Source: Delphinapterus leucas
Taxonomy: Eukaryota; Chordata; Mammalia; Artiodactyla; Monodontidae
Length of the DNA stretch: 64,000 nucleotides
NCBI RefSeq assembly: GCF_002288925.2
Contig: NW_022098023.1
Location: 31,283,689-31,347,688, forward strand
Direction: 5' to 3'
The position numbers were made by a program, and so were the translations under genes. Each line of letters begins with the position of its first letter. The stretch's first letter is position 1. Under the pieces are notes generated by a model. It did not search any database. It saw only the letters and a list, made by a program, of their open reading frames with translations, and was not told where the DNA came from. This document shows, one piece after another, positions 36,811-48,669 of this stretch.

Positions 36811-39800
36811 CTAGGCTCCACATATATGCGTTAATATACGATATTTGTTTTTCTCTTTCTGGCTTACTTCACTCTGTATGACAGTCTCTACAAATGACCC
36901 AATATCGTTCCTTTTTATGGCTGCGTAATATTCCATTGTATATATGTACCACACTTCTTTATCCATTCATCTGTCGATCGGCATTTAGGTTGCTGGCTAT
37001 TGTAAATAGTGCTTCAATGAACATTGGGGTGCATGTGTCTTTTTGAATTACGGTTTTCTCAGGGTATATGCCCAGTAGTGGGATCGCTGGGTCATATGGT
37101 AATTCTATTTTTAGTTCTTTAAGGAACTTCCATACTGTTCTCCATAGTGGCTGTATCAATTTACATTCCCACTAACAGTAAAAGAGGGTTCCCTTTTCTC
37201 CACACCCTCTCCAGCATTTGTTGTTTGTAGATTTTCTGATGATGCCCAGTAGTTTTGATTTGCATTTCTCTAATAATTAGTGATGTTGAGCCACTTTTCA
37301 TGTGCTTCTTGGCCATCTGTATGTCTTCTTTGGAGAAATGTCTATTTAGGTCTTCTGCCCATTTTTGGATTGGGTTGTTTGTTTTTTTAATACTGAGCTT
37401 CATGAGCTGTTTATAAATTTTGGAGATTAATCCTTTGTCTGATGATTCATTTGCAAATATTTTCTCCCATTCTGAGGGCTGTCTTTTCGTCTTCTTTATG
37501 GTTTCCTTTGCTGTGCAAAAGCTTTTAAGTTTCATTAGGTCCCATTTTTTTATTTTTGGTTTTATTTCCATTACTCTAGGAGGTGGATCAAAAAGGATTT
37601 TGCTGTGATTTATGTCAAAGAGTGTTCTTCCTATGTTTTCCTCTAAGAGTTCTATAGTGTCCAGTCTTATATTTAGGTCTCTAATCCATTTTGAGTTTAT
37701 TTTTGTGTATGGTGTTAGGGAGTGCTCTAATTTCATTCTTTTACGTGTAGCTGTCCAGTTTTCCCAGCACCACTTATTGAAGAGACTGTCTTTTCTCCAT
37801 TGTATATTCTTGCCTCCTTTGTCATAGATTAGTTGACCATACGTGCGTGGGTTTATCTCTGGGCTTTCTATCCTGTTCCATTGATCTATATTTCTGTTTT
37901 TGTGCCAGTACCATATTATCTTGATGGCTGTAGCTTTGTAGTGTAGTCTGAAGTCAGGGAGTCTGATTACTCCAGCTCCGTTTTTTCCCTCAAGACTTCT
38001 TTGGCTATTTGGGGTCTTTTGTGTCTCCATACAAATTTTAAGATTTTTTGTTCTAGTTCTGTAAAAAATGCCATTGATAATTTGATAGGGATTGCACTGA
38101 ATCTGTAGATTGCTTTGGGTACTATAGTCATTTTCACAATATTGATTCTTCCAATCCAAGAACATGGTGTATCTCTCCATCTGTCGGTATCATCTTTAAT
38201 TTCTTTCAACAGTGTCTTATAGTTTTCTGCATACAGGTCTTTTGTCTCCCTAGGAAGGTTTATTCCTAGGTATTTTATTCTTTTTGTTGCAATGCTAAAT
38301 GGGAGTGTTTCCTTAATTTCACTTTCAGATTTTTCATCATCAGTGTATAGGAATGCAAGAGATTTCTGTGCATTAATTTTGTATCCTGCCACTTTACCAA
38401 ATTCATTGATTAGCTCTAGTAGTTTTCTGGTAGCATCTTTAGGGTTCTCTATGTATAGTATCATGCCATCTGCAAACAGTGACAGTTTTACTTCTTCTTT
38501 TCGAATTTGTATTCCTTTTATTTCTTTTTCTTCTGTGATTGCCATGGCTAGGACTTCCAAAACTATGTTGAATAATAGTGGTGAGAGTGGACATCCTTGT
38601 CTTGTTCCTGATCTTAGAGGAAATGGTTTCAGTTTTTCACCATTAAGAATGATGTTTGCTGTGGGTTTGTTGTATATGGCCTTTATTATGTTGAAGTAGG
38701 TTCCCTCTATTCCCACCTTCTGGAGAGTTTTTATCATAAATTGGTGTTGAATTTTGTCAAAAGTTTCTCCTGCATCTATTGAGATGGTCATATGGTTTTT
38801 ATTCTTTAATTTGTTAATATGGTGTATCACATTAATTGATTTGCATATATTGAAGAATGCTTGCGTCTCTGGGATAAATCCCACTTGACCATGGTGTATG
38901 ATCCTCTTAATGTGCTGTTGGATTCTGTTTGCTAGTATTTTGTTGAGGATTTTTGCATCTATATTCATCAGTGATATTGGTCTGTAATCTTCTTTTTTTT
39001 GTAGTATCTTTGTCTGGTTTTGGTATCAGGGTGATGGTGGCCTTATAGAATGAGTTTAGGAGTGTTCCTTCCTCTGAAATTTTTTGGAAGAGTTTGAGAA
39101 GGATGGGTGTTAGCTCTTCTCTAAATGTTTGATAGAATTCACCTGTGAAGCCATCTGGTCCTGGACTTTTGTTTGTTGGAAGATTTTTAATCACAGTTTC
39201 AATTTCATTACCTGTGATTGGTCTGTTCATATTTTCTATTTCTTCCTGGTTCAGTCTGGAAGGTTGTACCTTTCTAAGAATTTGTCCATTTCTTCCAGGT
39301 TGTGCATTTTATTGGCATAAAGTTGCTTGTAGTAGTCTTTTAGGATGCTATGTATTTCTGCAGTGTCTGTTGTAACTTCTCCTTTTTCATTTCTAATTTT
39401 ATTAATCTGAGTCCTCTCCCTTTTTCTTGATGAGTCTGGCTAATGGTTTATCAATTTTGTTTATCTTCTCAGAGAACCAGCTTTTAGTTTTACTGATCTT
39501 TGCTATTGTTTTCTTTGTTTCTATTTCATTTATTTCTGCCCTGATCTTTATGATTTAGTTCCTTCTGCTAACTCTGGGTTTTATTTGTTCTTCTTACTCT
39601 AGTTCCTTTAGGTGTAACGTTAGATTGTTTATTTGAGATTTTTCTTGTTTCTTGAGGTAGGCTTCTGTAGCTACAAACTTCCCTCTTAGAACTGCTTTTG
39701 CTGCCTCCCATAGGTTTTGGATCGTCGTGTTTTCATTGTCATTTGTCTCTAGGTATTTTTTGATTTCCTCTTTGATTTCTTCAGTGATCTCTTGGTTATT

Positions 39801-40553
39801 TGGTAACATATTGTTCAGCTTCCATGTGTTTGTGTTTTTTATGGTTTTTTCCCTGTAATTGATTTCTAATCTCATGGCGTTTGGGTCAGAAAAAATGCTT
39901 GATATGACTGCAATTTTCTTAAATTTACTGAGGCTTGATTTGTGACCCAAGATGTTATCTATCCTGGAGAATGTTCTGTGTGCACTTGAGAAGAAAGTGT
40001 AATCTGCTGGTTTGGGATGGAATGTCCTATAAATATCAATTAAATCTATCTGGTCTGTTGTGTCATTTAGAGCTTCTGTTTCCTTATTAACTTTCTGTTT
40101 GGATGATTTGTCCATTGGTGTAAGTGAGGTGTTAAAGTCCCCCACTATTATTGTGTTACTGTCAATTTCCTCTTTTAGAGCTGTTAGTAGTTGCCTTATG
40201 TATTGAGGTGCATATATATTTATAATTGTTATATCTTCTTCTTGGATTGATCCCTTGGTCATTACGTAGTGTCCTTCCTTGTCTCTTGTAACATACTTTA
40301 TTTTAAGGTCTATTTTATCTGATATGAGTATTGCTACTCTAGCTTTCTTTTGATTTCCATTTGCATGGAATATCTTTTTCCATCCCCTCACTTTCAGTCT
40401 GTATGTGTCCCTAGGTCTGAAGTAGGCCTCTTGTAGACAGCATATATATGGGTCTTGTTTTTGTATCCATTCAGCAAGCCTGTGTCTTTTGGTTGGAGCA
40501 TTTAATCCATTCATGTTTAAGGTAATTATCGATATGTATGTTCCTATTACCAT
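36811..40553 (-). pseudogene. L1 ORF2 pseudogene (endonuclease-reverse transcriptase)
   Basis: ORF2p nicks DNA and reverse-transcribes RNA at the nick. The N-terminal endonuclease domain is open from 40553 to a premature TAA at about 39591-39593, after ~319 codons. The following linker is frameshifted. The RT domain is readable from about 38968 to 37990 and shows 'NIVLEVLA' and 'SLFADG'. L1 normally has FADD here; the second catalytic Asp is Gly (38466-38480 region). A one-base loss in an A-run near 37985 shifts frame. A ~35-bp deletion near 37225-37230 and a ~10-bp deletion near 36990 break the C-terminal part. The normal stop position is 36811-36813. Confidence 0.9.
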
Positions 40554-40608
40554 TTTCTTAATTTTGGGTTTGTTTTTGTAGGTCCTTTTCTTCTCTTGTG
40601 TTTCCCAC

Positions 40609-41748
40609 TTAGAGAAGTTCCTTTAGCATTTGTTGTAGAGCTGGTTTGGTGGTGATGAATTCTCTTAGCTTTTGCTTGTCTGTAAAGCTTTTGATTTCTC
40701 CATTGAATCTGAATGACATCCTTGCTAGGTAGAGTCATCTTGGTTGTAGGTTCTTCCCTTTCATCACTTTAAGTATATCATGCCACTCCCTTCTGGCTTA
40801 TAGAGTTTCTGCTTAGAAATCAGCTGTTAACTTTGTGGGAGTTCCCTTGTATGTTGTCATTTTTCCCTTGCTCCTTTCAATAATTTTTCTTTGCCTTTAA
40901 TTCTTTTTTATATTTTATTTTATTTTATTTATTTATTTTTTTTGCGGTATGTGGGCCTCTCACTGTTGTGGCCTCTCCTGTTGCGGAGCACAGGCTCCAG
41001 ACGCGCAGGCTCAGCGGCCATGGCTCATGGGCCCAGCTGCTCCGCAGCATGTGGGATCCTCCCAGACCGGGGCATGATCCCGTGTTCCCTGCATCGGCAG
41101 GCGGACTCTCAACCACTGCGCCACCAGGGAAGCCCCTGCCTTTAATTCTTGTCAGTTTGATTACTGTGTGTTTCAGCGTGTTTCTCCTTGGGTTTATCCT
41201 GCCTGGGACTCTCTGCAGTTCCTGGACTTGGTGGCTATTTCCTTTTTCATGTTAGGGAAGTTTTCAACTATAATCTCTTCAAATATTTTCTCTGGTCCTT
41301 CTCTCTCTCTTCTCCTTCTGCGACCCCTATAATGCGGATGTTGTTGCATTTAATGTTTTCCCTGAAGTCTCTTAGGCTGTCTTCATTTCTTTTCATTCTT
41401 TTTTCTTCATTCTGTTCCACAGCAGTGAATTCCACCATTCTGTCTTCCAGGTCACTCATCCGTTCTTCTGCCTCAGTTATTCTGCTACTGATTCCTTCTA
41501 ATGTATTTTTCATTTCAGTTATTGTATTGTTTATCTCTGTTTTTTCTTTAATTCTTCTAGATCTTTGTTAAACATTTCTTGCATCTTCTCGATCTTTGCC
41601 TCCATTCGTTTCCAACGTCCTGGATCATCTTCACTATCATTATACTGAATTCTTTTTCTGGAAGATTGCCTATCTCCATTTCATTTAGTTGTTTTTCTGG
41701 GGTTTTATCTTATTCCTTCATCTGTTTCATAACCCTCTGCCTTTTCAT
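40609..41748 (-). pseudogene. L1 ORF1 pseudogene (RNA-binding chaperone)
   Basis: ORF1p coats L1 RNA as a trimer. The start region at about 41748 reads 'MKRQRVMKQMKE'. A coiled-coil segment follows, open at 41513-41268 ('SSRITEAEERMSDLEDR', then the start of the RRM with 'NNIRIIGVAEGE'). The C-terminal end 'TTKPALQQMLKELL' is readable just before the stop at 40609-40611. Frameshifts lie near 41560-41700, and a CHR SINE at 40906-41136 splits the C-terminal domain. Confidence 0.85.
40906..41136 (-). mobile_element. CHR SINE, short form, nested in L1 ORF1
   Basis: The T-rich tail at low coordinates is followed by the reverse complement of the SINE, ending 'ccaccagggaagccc'. The 14-bp duplication 'tgcctttaattctt' at 40892-40905 and 41137-41150 is perfect. 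The duplicated bases are L1 ORF1 sequence, proving that insertion came after the L1. Confidence 0.97.
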
Positions 41749-41865
41749 CTTGTCTATCTTTCTGTGAATGTGGTTTTTGTTCCACAGGCTGCAGGATTGT
41801 AGTTCTTCTTGCTTCTGCTCTATCCAATTTTCTATGTGAGTGAATGTCAATCTCTCCATGTCTAT

Positions 41866-42500
41866 CTGATATTTTAATGCAATTATAATCAAAATTCCCA
41901 TATGACTGTTTCAGAATTATCCATTGATTATGAAGTTTTTCTGGAAAATAAGTGTGGGCAACTAACTAAACTATTTTGAAAAGGTAGAATAATGGGAGTA
42001 GACATGCCCTATGATATCAAAATACAACACAAAATTCCAGTAACTAAAGGTGTGGTAGCGGTGCAGGCCCTGATGACTAGAAATATCTAGGAGTAAAGAT
42101 TCCAGAAACAAATTTGTGTACTTTTTATAAAAGATAGTGGGATTCAGATATTTACTCTGCTCTTTCCTATGAAAATTACCAAAACATCTGAAAATCAAAA
42201 CCATAAACTATTTGGAAAAAAAAAACAAACTAAAAATATAGAAAGGGCTTCCCTGGTGGTGCAGTGGTTGAGAGTCTGCCTGCCGATGCAGGGGACACGG
42301 GCTCGTGCCCCGGTCTGGGAGGATCCCGCATGCCGCGGAGCAGCTGGGCCCGTGAGCCATGGCCACTGAGCCTGAGGGTCCGGAGCCTGTGTTCCGCAAC
42401 GGGAGGGGCCACAACAGTGAGAGGCCCGCCTACCGCAAAAAAAAAAAATAATAAAAAAATAAGAGAAAATTTATCCAAACCCAAAGAAAATACCACAAGT
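41866..42500 (+). mobile_element. Old L1 LINE ORF2 fragment
   Basis: 'gcaattataatcaaaattcc', 'gaagtttttctggaaaataa' and 'atatcaaaatacaacacaaa' match the L1 ORF2 region downstream of the RT core, in the plus direction and with much divergence. A CHR SINE interrupts it. The right end is approximate. Confidence 0.55.
42245..42460 (+). mobile_element. CHR SINE, short form
   Basis: Complete from 'gggcttccctggtggtgcag' to 'gaggcccgcctaccgc' and an A-rich tail with interspersed T. The target duplication is not clear; the flanks share only 'agaaa'. Confidence 0.95.
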
Positions 42501-43084
42501 TAACTTCCTGCCCTCCAAATCTTGGTTAAAGTATAGATTTCTCTAAAAAGAAAATTAGAGTGCCCCAAGGGGCTAGCCAACATTTTTTTTAATGTAACTA
42601 CAAGAACTGGGATAACGGGTGGGGGAGGGAGAGAGTGAAGGTCAAATTCTACACTGTCAAGTGGTGGGGGGTCATAAGAGGATTAAACCTATGTAGAAAT
42701 ACATATGAAATACCACATAGACACCCATATTAATTTTCTCTGTACTCTCACCCAACTAACACTAGAAAAATAGCTTTCAGGTGTGAGGAGGTAAAGCCGA
42801 GAAGGGAATCAGCAGGCAGAATTAATTAAGCAGAGAGAAATCACCACATAAATGACCTGTGAGCTATAGGGCTTCACAGTGGAACTTGGTGACCTCCTAC
42901 CTGTGTGATCTGCCTGTCCTGAAACGTAAGCTCCTGAAGTGAAGAAGTGAGTGGTGGGGTCCTCAGACAGAGTAGACTCTGGCAGAAGATTGTTCTGAAA
43001 CAACAGACCCAAATTGAAGCTGTTTCCCAGTTTCCCAAGATCATGCTCCCCGGAGTTATAGTATCAGCTGATAAAACTGCCCTG
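42501..43084. other. Unassigned sequence
   Basis: No gene or named repeat was recognised. Short G-rich patches occur near 42615-42675. Confidence 0.4.
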
Positions 43085-43990
43085 CCTCTTTTCAGTGCTC
43101 AGCATCACTAATCATCAGGGAAATTCAAACCACAATGAAATATCACTTCATACCTGTTAGAATGGCCATCATCAAAAAAATAAGACATAACAGGTGTTGG
43201 TGAGGATGTGGGAAAAGGGAACCCTCAGGCACTGTTGGTGAGAATGTAAATTGGTGCAACCACTATGGGAAACAGAATAGAGATTCCTCAAAAAATTAAA
43301 AATACAACTACCATATGATCCAGCAACCCCATTTCTGGGTATATATCCAAAGGAAATGAAAATAGGATATTGAAGAGATACCTGCAATCCCATGTTCACT
43401 GCAACATCATTGTTTGCAATAGCCAAAAATATGGAAACAACCTAAGTGTCTATCAACAGATAAATGGGTAAATAAGATGTGATATATATACATATATGAA
43501 TATTATTCAGCCATGAGAAGGAAATCCTACTGTTTGTGATAACATGGATGGACCTTGAAGGCATTAGGCCAAGTGCAATAAGCCAGACAGAAAAAGATTA
43601 ATATTGCATGGTACCACTTATATGTGGAATCCAAAAAAAAAGGTCAAACTCTTAGAAAAAGAGAGTAGAAATGTGGTTTCCAGGGACTGAGGGATGGGGA
43701 AAATAGGGAGAGGTTGGTAAAAGGGTACAAAGTTTCACTTATAAGAGGGTTAAGATCTGAGGATCTAACGTATAGCATGATGACTAGAGTTGATAACACT
43801 TGTGTAATTCAAATTTGCTAAGAAGGTAGCACTTAAATGTTCTCACAAAAAAAATGTGTGAGGTGATGGATGTACTAATTAGATGAGGAAATTCTTTACC
43901 AATGTATACATATATCAATTCATCACAGCTTATGCTTTATCTAACAACTTTATTTATCAGTTGGACCTCAGCAAAGCTGAAAACAAAACT
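43085..43990 (+). mobile_element. Older L1 LINE, ORF2 3' end and 3' UTR
   Basis: Starts at 'gctcagcatcactaatcatc' in the ORF2 C-terminal region. It includes 'atgatccagcaaccccattt' and 'aacatggatggaccttgaag'. It ends with an L1M-type 3' UTR ('ggacctcagcaaagctgaaa'). It lacks a clean A tail, consistent with age. Confidence 0.85.
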
Positions 43991-44099
43991 TCCTCTTTTC
44001 AAATCTAATATTGACTCCATTAATAGACCCAAGGCATATAAATGAGACCTAATAACCTGTTACAATATAGAATGTAAGTGTTACAAACCATGAGAACTA

Positions 44100-45540
44100 A
44101 AAATATATAAGAAAAAAATGGAGGACTAGGAATGTGTAAGGAAGAATAATTGTGCTAATTTCTTCTTTTTTATGTTAGAGAATTAATGATGTCCTGTAAA
44201 GTTTATATGTCAAGGAAATTAGGTTTAAGTAAATTAGTGTTATAAAAGTAACATTAAAGACTACATTACAGGCTGCAGAGTTTCCAAGTGACCCAAAAGG
44301 TGGAGGAAGACTAAAAAGAAAAATAACACATAAACCAAATAAGAAAAAAATAAAATCAAAGGAAGCATTAAAAACAGAAAATATAACATTATATTTTTTT
44401 TAATGACTATATGTGTTGTATAAGCTTTCAGTGATAGCAGGTTACACAAATGAGAAAAACTGAGATAAAATATTTTAAAGAATCTTTTAACAAACGGTAT
44501 TGGAGAGGTAATAGTATAATGACTTGCTTTCCAGAGAAATCTAGAATATGAGAATGCAGAGAACTAAGGAAAATACTCAAAGCCATTTTTCTACACTATA
44601 ATCAAAATTAATAACAAAGCATGAGTTCACCAGCAACTGAAACATAATGAAAGAAAGACTTATTAGCCCGGAAGTTTCATCAAAAAATTACCAGAACAAT
44701 GCATCGAGAGACAAAAAGTTGGAAAACGCAGAAGAAAAAGATATGACTTATAGTGAGAAAGTTCCAGAATAGGAGGAAGTTGAAGCAAATGCAAGATTTA
44801 AGAGATAATGACTGAGAAAATTCCAGAACTGATGAAACATGTTGGATTTAAGAATCAAGTTAAAAAAGAAAAGAAATCCACACTTGAACACATTTGAGTG
44901 GAACACATTTGTGGAAAACCAAAGAGAGAATGCTTGAAAGCAGCCAAGGAAAATAGATAGATTACCTTCAAAGAACAACTTAGACAGAGAACTGATTTCC
45001 CAAGAACAACAATCTTACTCAGAAGACTGTAGAGTATTTCCTTCAACGGACTAATCTGAATTCTATCCACAGCAGAAATATCATTCAATAATAAATTGAA
45101 ATAAAGACCATCTCAGAAAGTTAATAGACAAAGAGTAAAGAATTTTTTTTTAATTTTTAATGTAAAATGTACTCACCCATAATTCTCCAATCCTAGAAGT
45201 TCATCTTAAAGTAATAATAGGACAAACATTAAAATATATATTTACAAGATGTATATACATTTTTATTGGTTTCCTTATTTTATCAAAAATATGGCAACAA
45301 GTGAAATGTACATTAATAGGGAACTATTGAAATATAATATGATGCATTCATAATTTGCATTAAGATTTCACAGATCTTTGTGTATTCACGTGGAAATATA
45401 ATCTCAGTATTACAATAAGTAGGAAAAAAAGAAAAAAAGCATACTGTGGAGAAGCAGCTTTCATATGATTCAATATCGGTTAAAAATTATAAATTTCTAT
45501 TTGTTATAAGTTTACATATCCAGAAAAGTCGAAAAAGTCG
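44100..45540 (+). mobile_element. Old L1/HAL1-like fragment
   Basis: At 44920-45110 the sequence 'aaccaaagagagaatgcttg', 'aaagcagccaaggaaaatag', 'ttccttcaacggactaatct' and 'cagcagaaatatcattcaat' matches the C-terminal part of an L1/HAL1 ORF1. At 45290-45540 it resembles an old L1 3' terminus ('cattaatagggaactattga'). The left part is poorly supported. Confidence 0.5.
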
Positions 45541-45544
45541 AAAA

Positions 45545-45571
45545 AGGCATATACATATATATATATATATA
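45545..45571. repeat. (AT)n microsatellite
   Basis: About eleven AT units after a short 'gaaaaagtc' repeat (45523-45545). Confidence 0.85.
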
Positions 45572-45574
45572 ACT

Positions 45575-47169
45575 ATTACTGGGGTGTGGAATGCGAGGGA
45601 AATTTTTCACATTTTGTTTTATTTGCTTTCTTTACCACCATCATTTTCATTTAGAAAAACAAAGAACAAAAGCTTTTCAGGAGTATCACATATTTATTGA
45701 GACCTTTACTAGAAACATTACATTTATGCAGCTAACGGCACGGTGTTTTAGAGCTAGCCTCGTTCTCTCGTTTGGGTAGGCCACGATGGTAATAAAGCCT
45801 ACTCTGAAGTTTGCTTCCTGTGTAGGTCAGTTAGCTCTGCACGCAGAACAAAACGACTCTTTTGCGCATTATCCATCAACCAAGGAGGCAGGCTTTCAAG
45901 TCCTTACTTTTGTCTCATGGTAAGAGAATTTGTGTGGATGTTACAAACCATAGAAAATGGAAAACAACTCAAACCATGTGAACCCAGAGGGGGGGCAGTT
46001 AGTGTCACTTTCACCTACAAAGAAGGACTCATATCTTCCTTTGATATTCCCAGACCACTGCGTTTCCCAGGTTACAAGTCCAGTCAAAACAAAACTGCAT
46101 TCAGCAAGAAACTCTCATTTTTTAGAGCTCCCTTTCCATTTGCCTCATTGCTTTCTCCCACTTTCTCTGCTCAAGAGGATTTCCCCATATTTACCATATT
46201 CATTCTCATAACAAATGACCTCAAGAAATAGAGGCTGACCTAACCACTCTCCATGGCCTCAAAAAAGAATTCTAATTTTTTTGCATTATGGTGAGGAACA
46301 CCAACAGCTGGGGGATTCTAATCTCACCATTTTCTGGCCTGCAGTTTTACCCCTCAACTTTACACCAAGTAAATCCTCGTAACAGTTTTTGGAGGTTTAT
46401 CTCTTATGAAACCTGCCGTAGAAACATACAGCTTCATTCCAATCTGAATGTATCATTGTCAGCTTATAACCCGAATCATGGAAGGAATTTGAGCAGCTAG
46501 TTGGAATGTTTATACTAAATACCTGGAGAGTTGGGCTTATACATTCCAGCATATCATTGTAAATGATGTACTAGGTAAAATTCTAAGCAGATCATTTTAG
46601 AATTCTGAGTATTGGTTTGTTTCACTGGAAAGAATATTGAGGATATGGATACATTGTAAGGAGGAAGGAGATCTTACTGCATTATCCATGTTCCTTTTGT
46701 AACATGTCCTGGGCCTTTTGTTAGCAACTAACAACTTTTCAGTTGTCTTTATTTTATGAAAGGTGTTTTACACTTTTATAACAGTCATACTATCAGTAGT
46801 GCTTGTAGGGCAATGTTTTTCTTACAAAACCTATTTTCTAACATTGATATTCTGATAACCAAGAAGAAAAATAAATAAGTTCCCAGAAATTTATGATTTG
46901 GGTTTTTCTCTTAGAAATCCCTGGGTATTTGTTAAACATTTTCTTCTAGGGAATATGGAAGAAATATATATGGTAAATAAAATCATTGTCAAGGTATTTT
47001 TTTTCAAATATTCTGATTGCTAGCTAGATAATTAATATAAAGCCATAAATTTCCATAGAAAACTACTCCAGAGATGAACGTGCTAAGTGAATTCATTGTC
47101 AATCAATCATATTTATTTTTGAAACTCTTCCTGCTGTCAAGATTGGTTAAGACTTCTTGCTACAGAGGA
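45575..47169. other. Unassigned sequence
   Basis: No gene or named repeat was recognised. Open frames up to 104 codons near 45917-46231 overlap in two frames and have no domain. Confidence 0.35.
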
Positions 47170-47176
47170 TTTTAAT

Positions 47177-47313
47177 TAGGGTGAACATACATTCTGGCTT
47201 CTGGAACGGTCCTGATTGGTTTAAGTCCATTGCCCCTGTGTGGGGGCACTAACTGTTGATAGTGTCCCTTCTCATTTTCAGAAGTCGGAAACAAGAATTA
47301 CATGATCACTCTA
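47177..47313. mobile_element. Non-autonomous DNA transposon remnant with terminal inverted repeats
   Basis: The left end 'tagggtgaacatac' and the reverse complement of the right end, 'tagagtgatcatgt', agree at 11 of 14 positions. The interior contains 'ggaacggtcctgattggttt' and 'agtgtcccttctcattttca', typical of an old ~140-bp mammalian inverted-repeat element beginning TAGGGTGACCAT. Flanks share TTTTAA (47170-47175 and 47314-47319). Confidence 0.55.
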
Positions 47314-47319
47314 TTTTAA

Positions 47320-48065
47320 GAGTTTGATAACCCATTTTTACAGCTTTCCCTTCATTACATCTCTTGATGTACACTCCTCCGAGAAAGTCAAGATAAATGA
47401 AGAATGCAGAAGCACTACTACCCACCCTGGTCCTCCGCCTAGGGCATCTGCTGAGGCTCAGTCAGGCCTACCTTGTTGCCCAGTTCTCAGGGGTGCCCTT
47501 CACACCATGATCTGTATGACCAGTGGCCCCCACTCCTTTTCTTGGACTTATCCTGTTAGGGGAAACATGTATTTACATGGATTCAGCTAAGTTAAATAAT
47601 TGTTAACTCTATATCTCTTTCTTCTTTCTCTATGTGCGACTGTGCCCCAGCCCTCAACTCGATCCCATGTGAACAGAGTTTATCATCTCTTTTTAACTAA
47701 TCTCATTTTCCAGATGAAAAAGCCTTTGCAAATGTCATGTTAATGGTAGAATCTGGTGTCACATGAAAAAGTCTGGTGTTCGTGTTTGGCTATTTTTTAT
47801 TCTAATTTCAGTCCAAACTAACACTGTTTTGTGTACATAGACTATGTTCCTCCATTCTAGTGATATTTTAGTAATCACTTACTTAGGTACAACATTATCT
47901 TAAATACATGACTGAATTTCGTTGTATGAGAAAATCTGAATAACATATTTCTATATACATAGTACAAACAAGGTTTAACTACGGTATGCTCTTTCTAGCA
48001 CACTATATATGGATAAAATAGTCGTAAAAGATGTCTGTATAATGTAATACACAAAGTTCGTAATA
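47320..48065. other. Unassigned sequence
   Basis: No gene or named repeat was recognised. An 88-codon plus-strand frame (47324-47590) has no domain. Confidence 0.35.
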
Positions 48066-48078
48066 AAAATTGTCATGG

Positions 48079-48277
48079 GGCTTCCCTGGTGGTGCAGTGG
48101 TTGAGAGTCCGCCTGCCGATGCAGGGGACACGGGTTCGTGCCCCGGTCCAGGAAGATCCCACATGCCGCGGAGCAGCTGGGCCCGTGAGCCATGGCCACT
48201 GAGCCTGCGCGTCCGGAGCCTGTGCTCCGCAGCGGGAGAGGCCACAACAGTGAGAGGCCCGCGTATCGGGAAAAAAA
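48079..48277 (+). mobile_element. CHR SINE, short form
   Basis: Intact from head to 'gaggcccgcgtatcggg' and A tail. Perfect 13-bp target duplication 'aaaattgtcatgg' at 48066-48078 and 48278-48290. A boxes and B boxes are intact (tggtgcagtgg; gggttcgtgcc). Confidence 0.97.
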
Positions 48278-48320
48278 AAAATTGTCATGGATGTTTCTAA
48301 ATTTATAATTTAAAATAAAT

Positions 48321-48664
48321 AGGGCTTCCCTGGTGGTGCAGTGATTAAGAATCTGCCTGCCAATGCAGGGGACACGGGTTTGATCCCTGATCCGGGAAGA
48401 TCCCACGTGCCGCAGAGCAACTAAGCCCGTGTGCCACAACTACTGAGCCTACACTCTAGAGCCCACGAGCCACAACTACTGAAGCTCGCGTGCCTAGAGC
48501 CCGTGCTCCACAACAAGAGAAGCCACCGCAATGAGAAGCCCGCACACCGCAAGGAAGAGTAGCCCCTGCTCGCCAAAACTAGAGAAAGCCCACGTGCAGC
48601 AACGAAGACCCAGCACAGCCAAAAATAAATATGTTTAAAACAAATTTTTTTTAATAAATAAATA
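48321..48664 (+). mobile_element. CHR SINE, long older form
   Basis: Head 'agggcttccctggtggtgca', long body with 'gccacaactactga' repeats, ending 'cagccaaaaataaatatg' plus an AT-rich tail (AATA units). Flanks share 'taaaataaat'. It lies only 31 bp downstream of the right target copy of the preceding short-form copy. Confidence 0.95.
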
Positions 48665-48669
48665 AAATA

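Larger units (their letters stand above)
36610..41865 (-). mobile_element. Nearly ORF-complete L1 LINE, disabled
   Basis: Runs from the 3' UTR and A-rich tail (T-rich at 36600-36640; C-tract at 36710-36740) through ORF2 and ORF1 into the last ~115 bp of the 5' UTR. About 5.0 kb remains after subtracting a nested SINE. It is 5'-truncated within the 5' UTR, so it lacks its promoter. The sequence is close to the L1 type whose 3' ends are scattered in this window, suggesting a fairly recent cetartiodactyl/cetacean subfamily. The 5' edge abuts an older, oppositely oriented L1 piece. Confidence 0.95.

Noticed and set aside
38292..38699. 135-codon plus-strand frame within the L1
   Set aside because: Antisense shadow of the L1 ORF2 RT domain.
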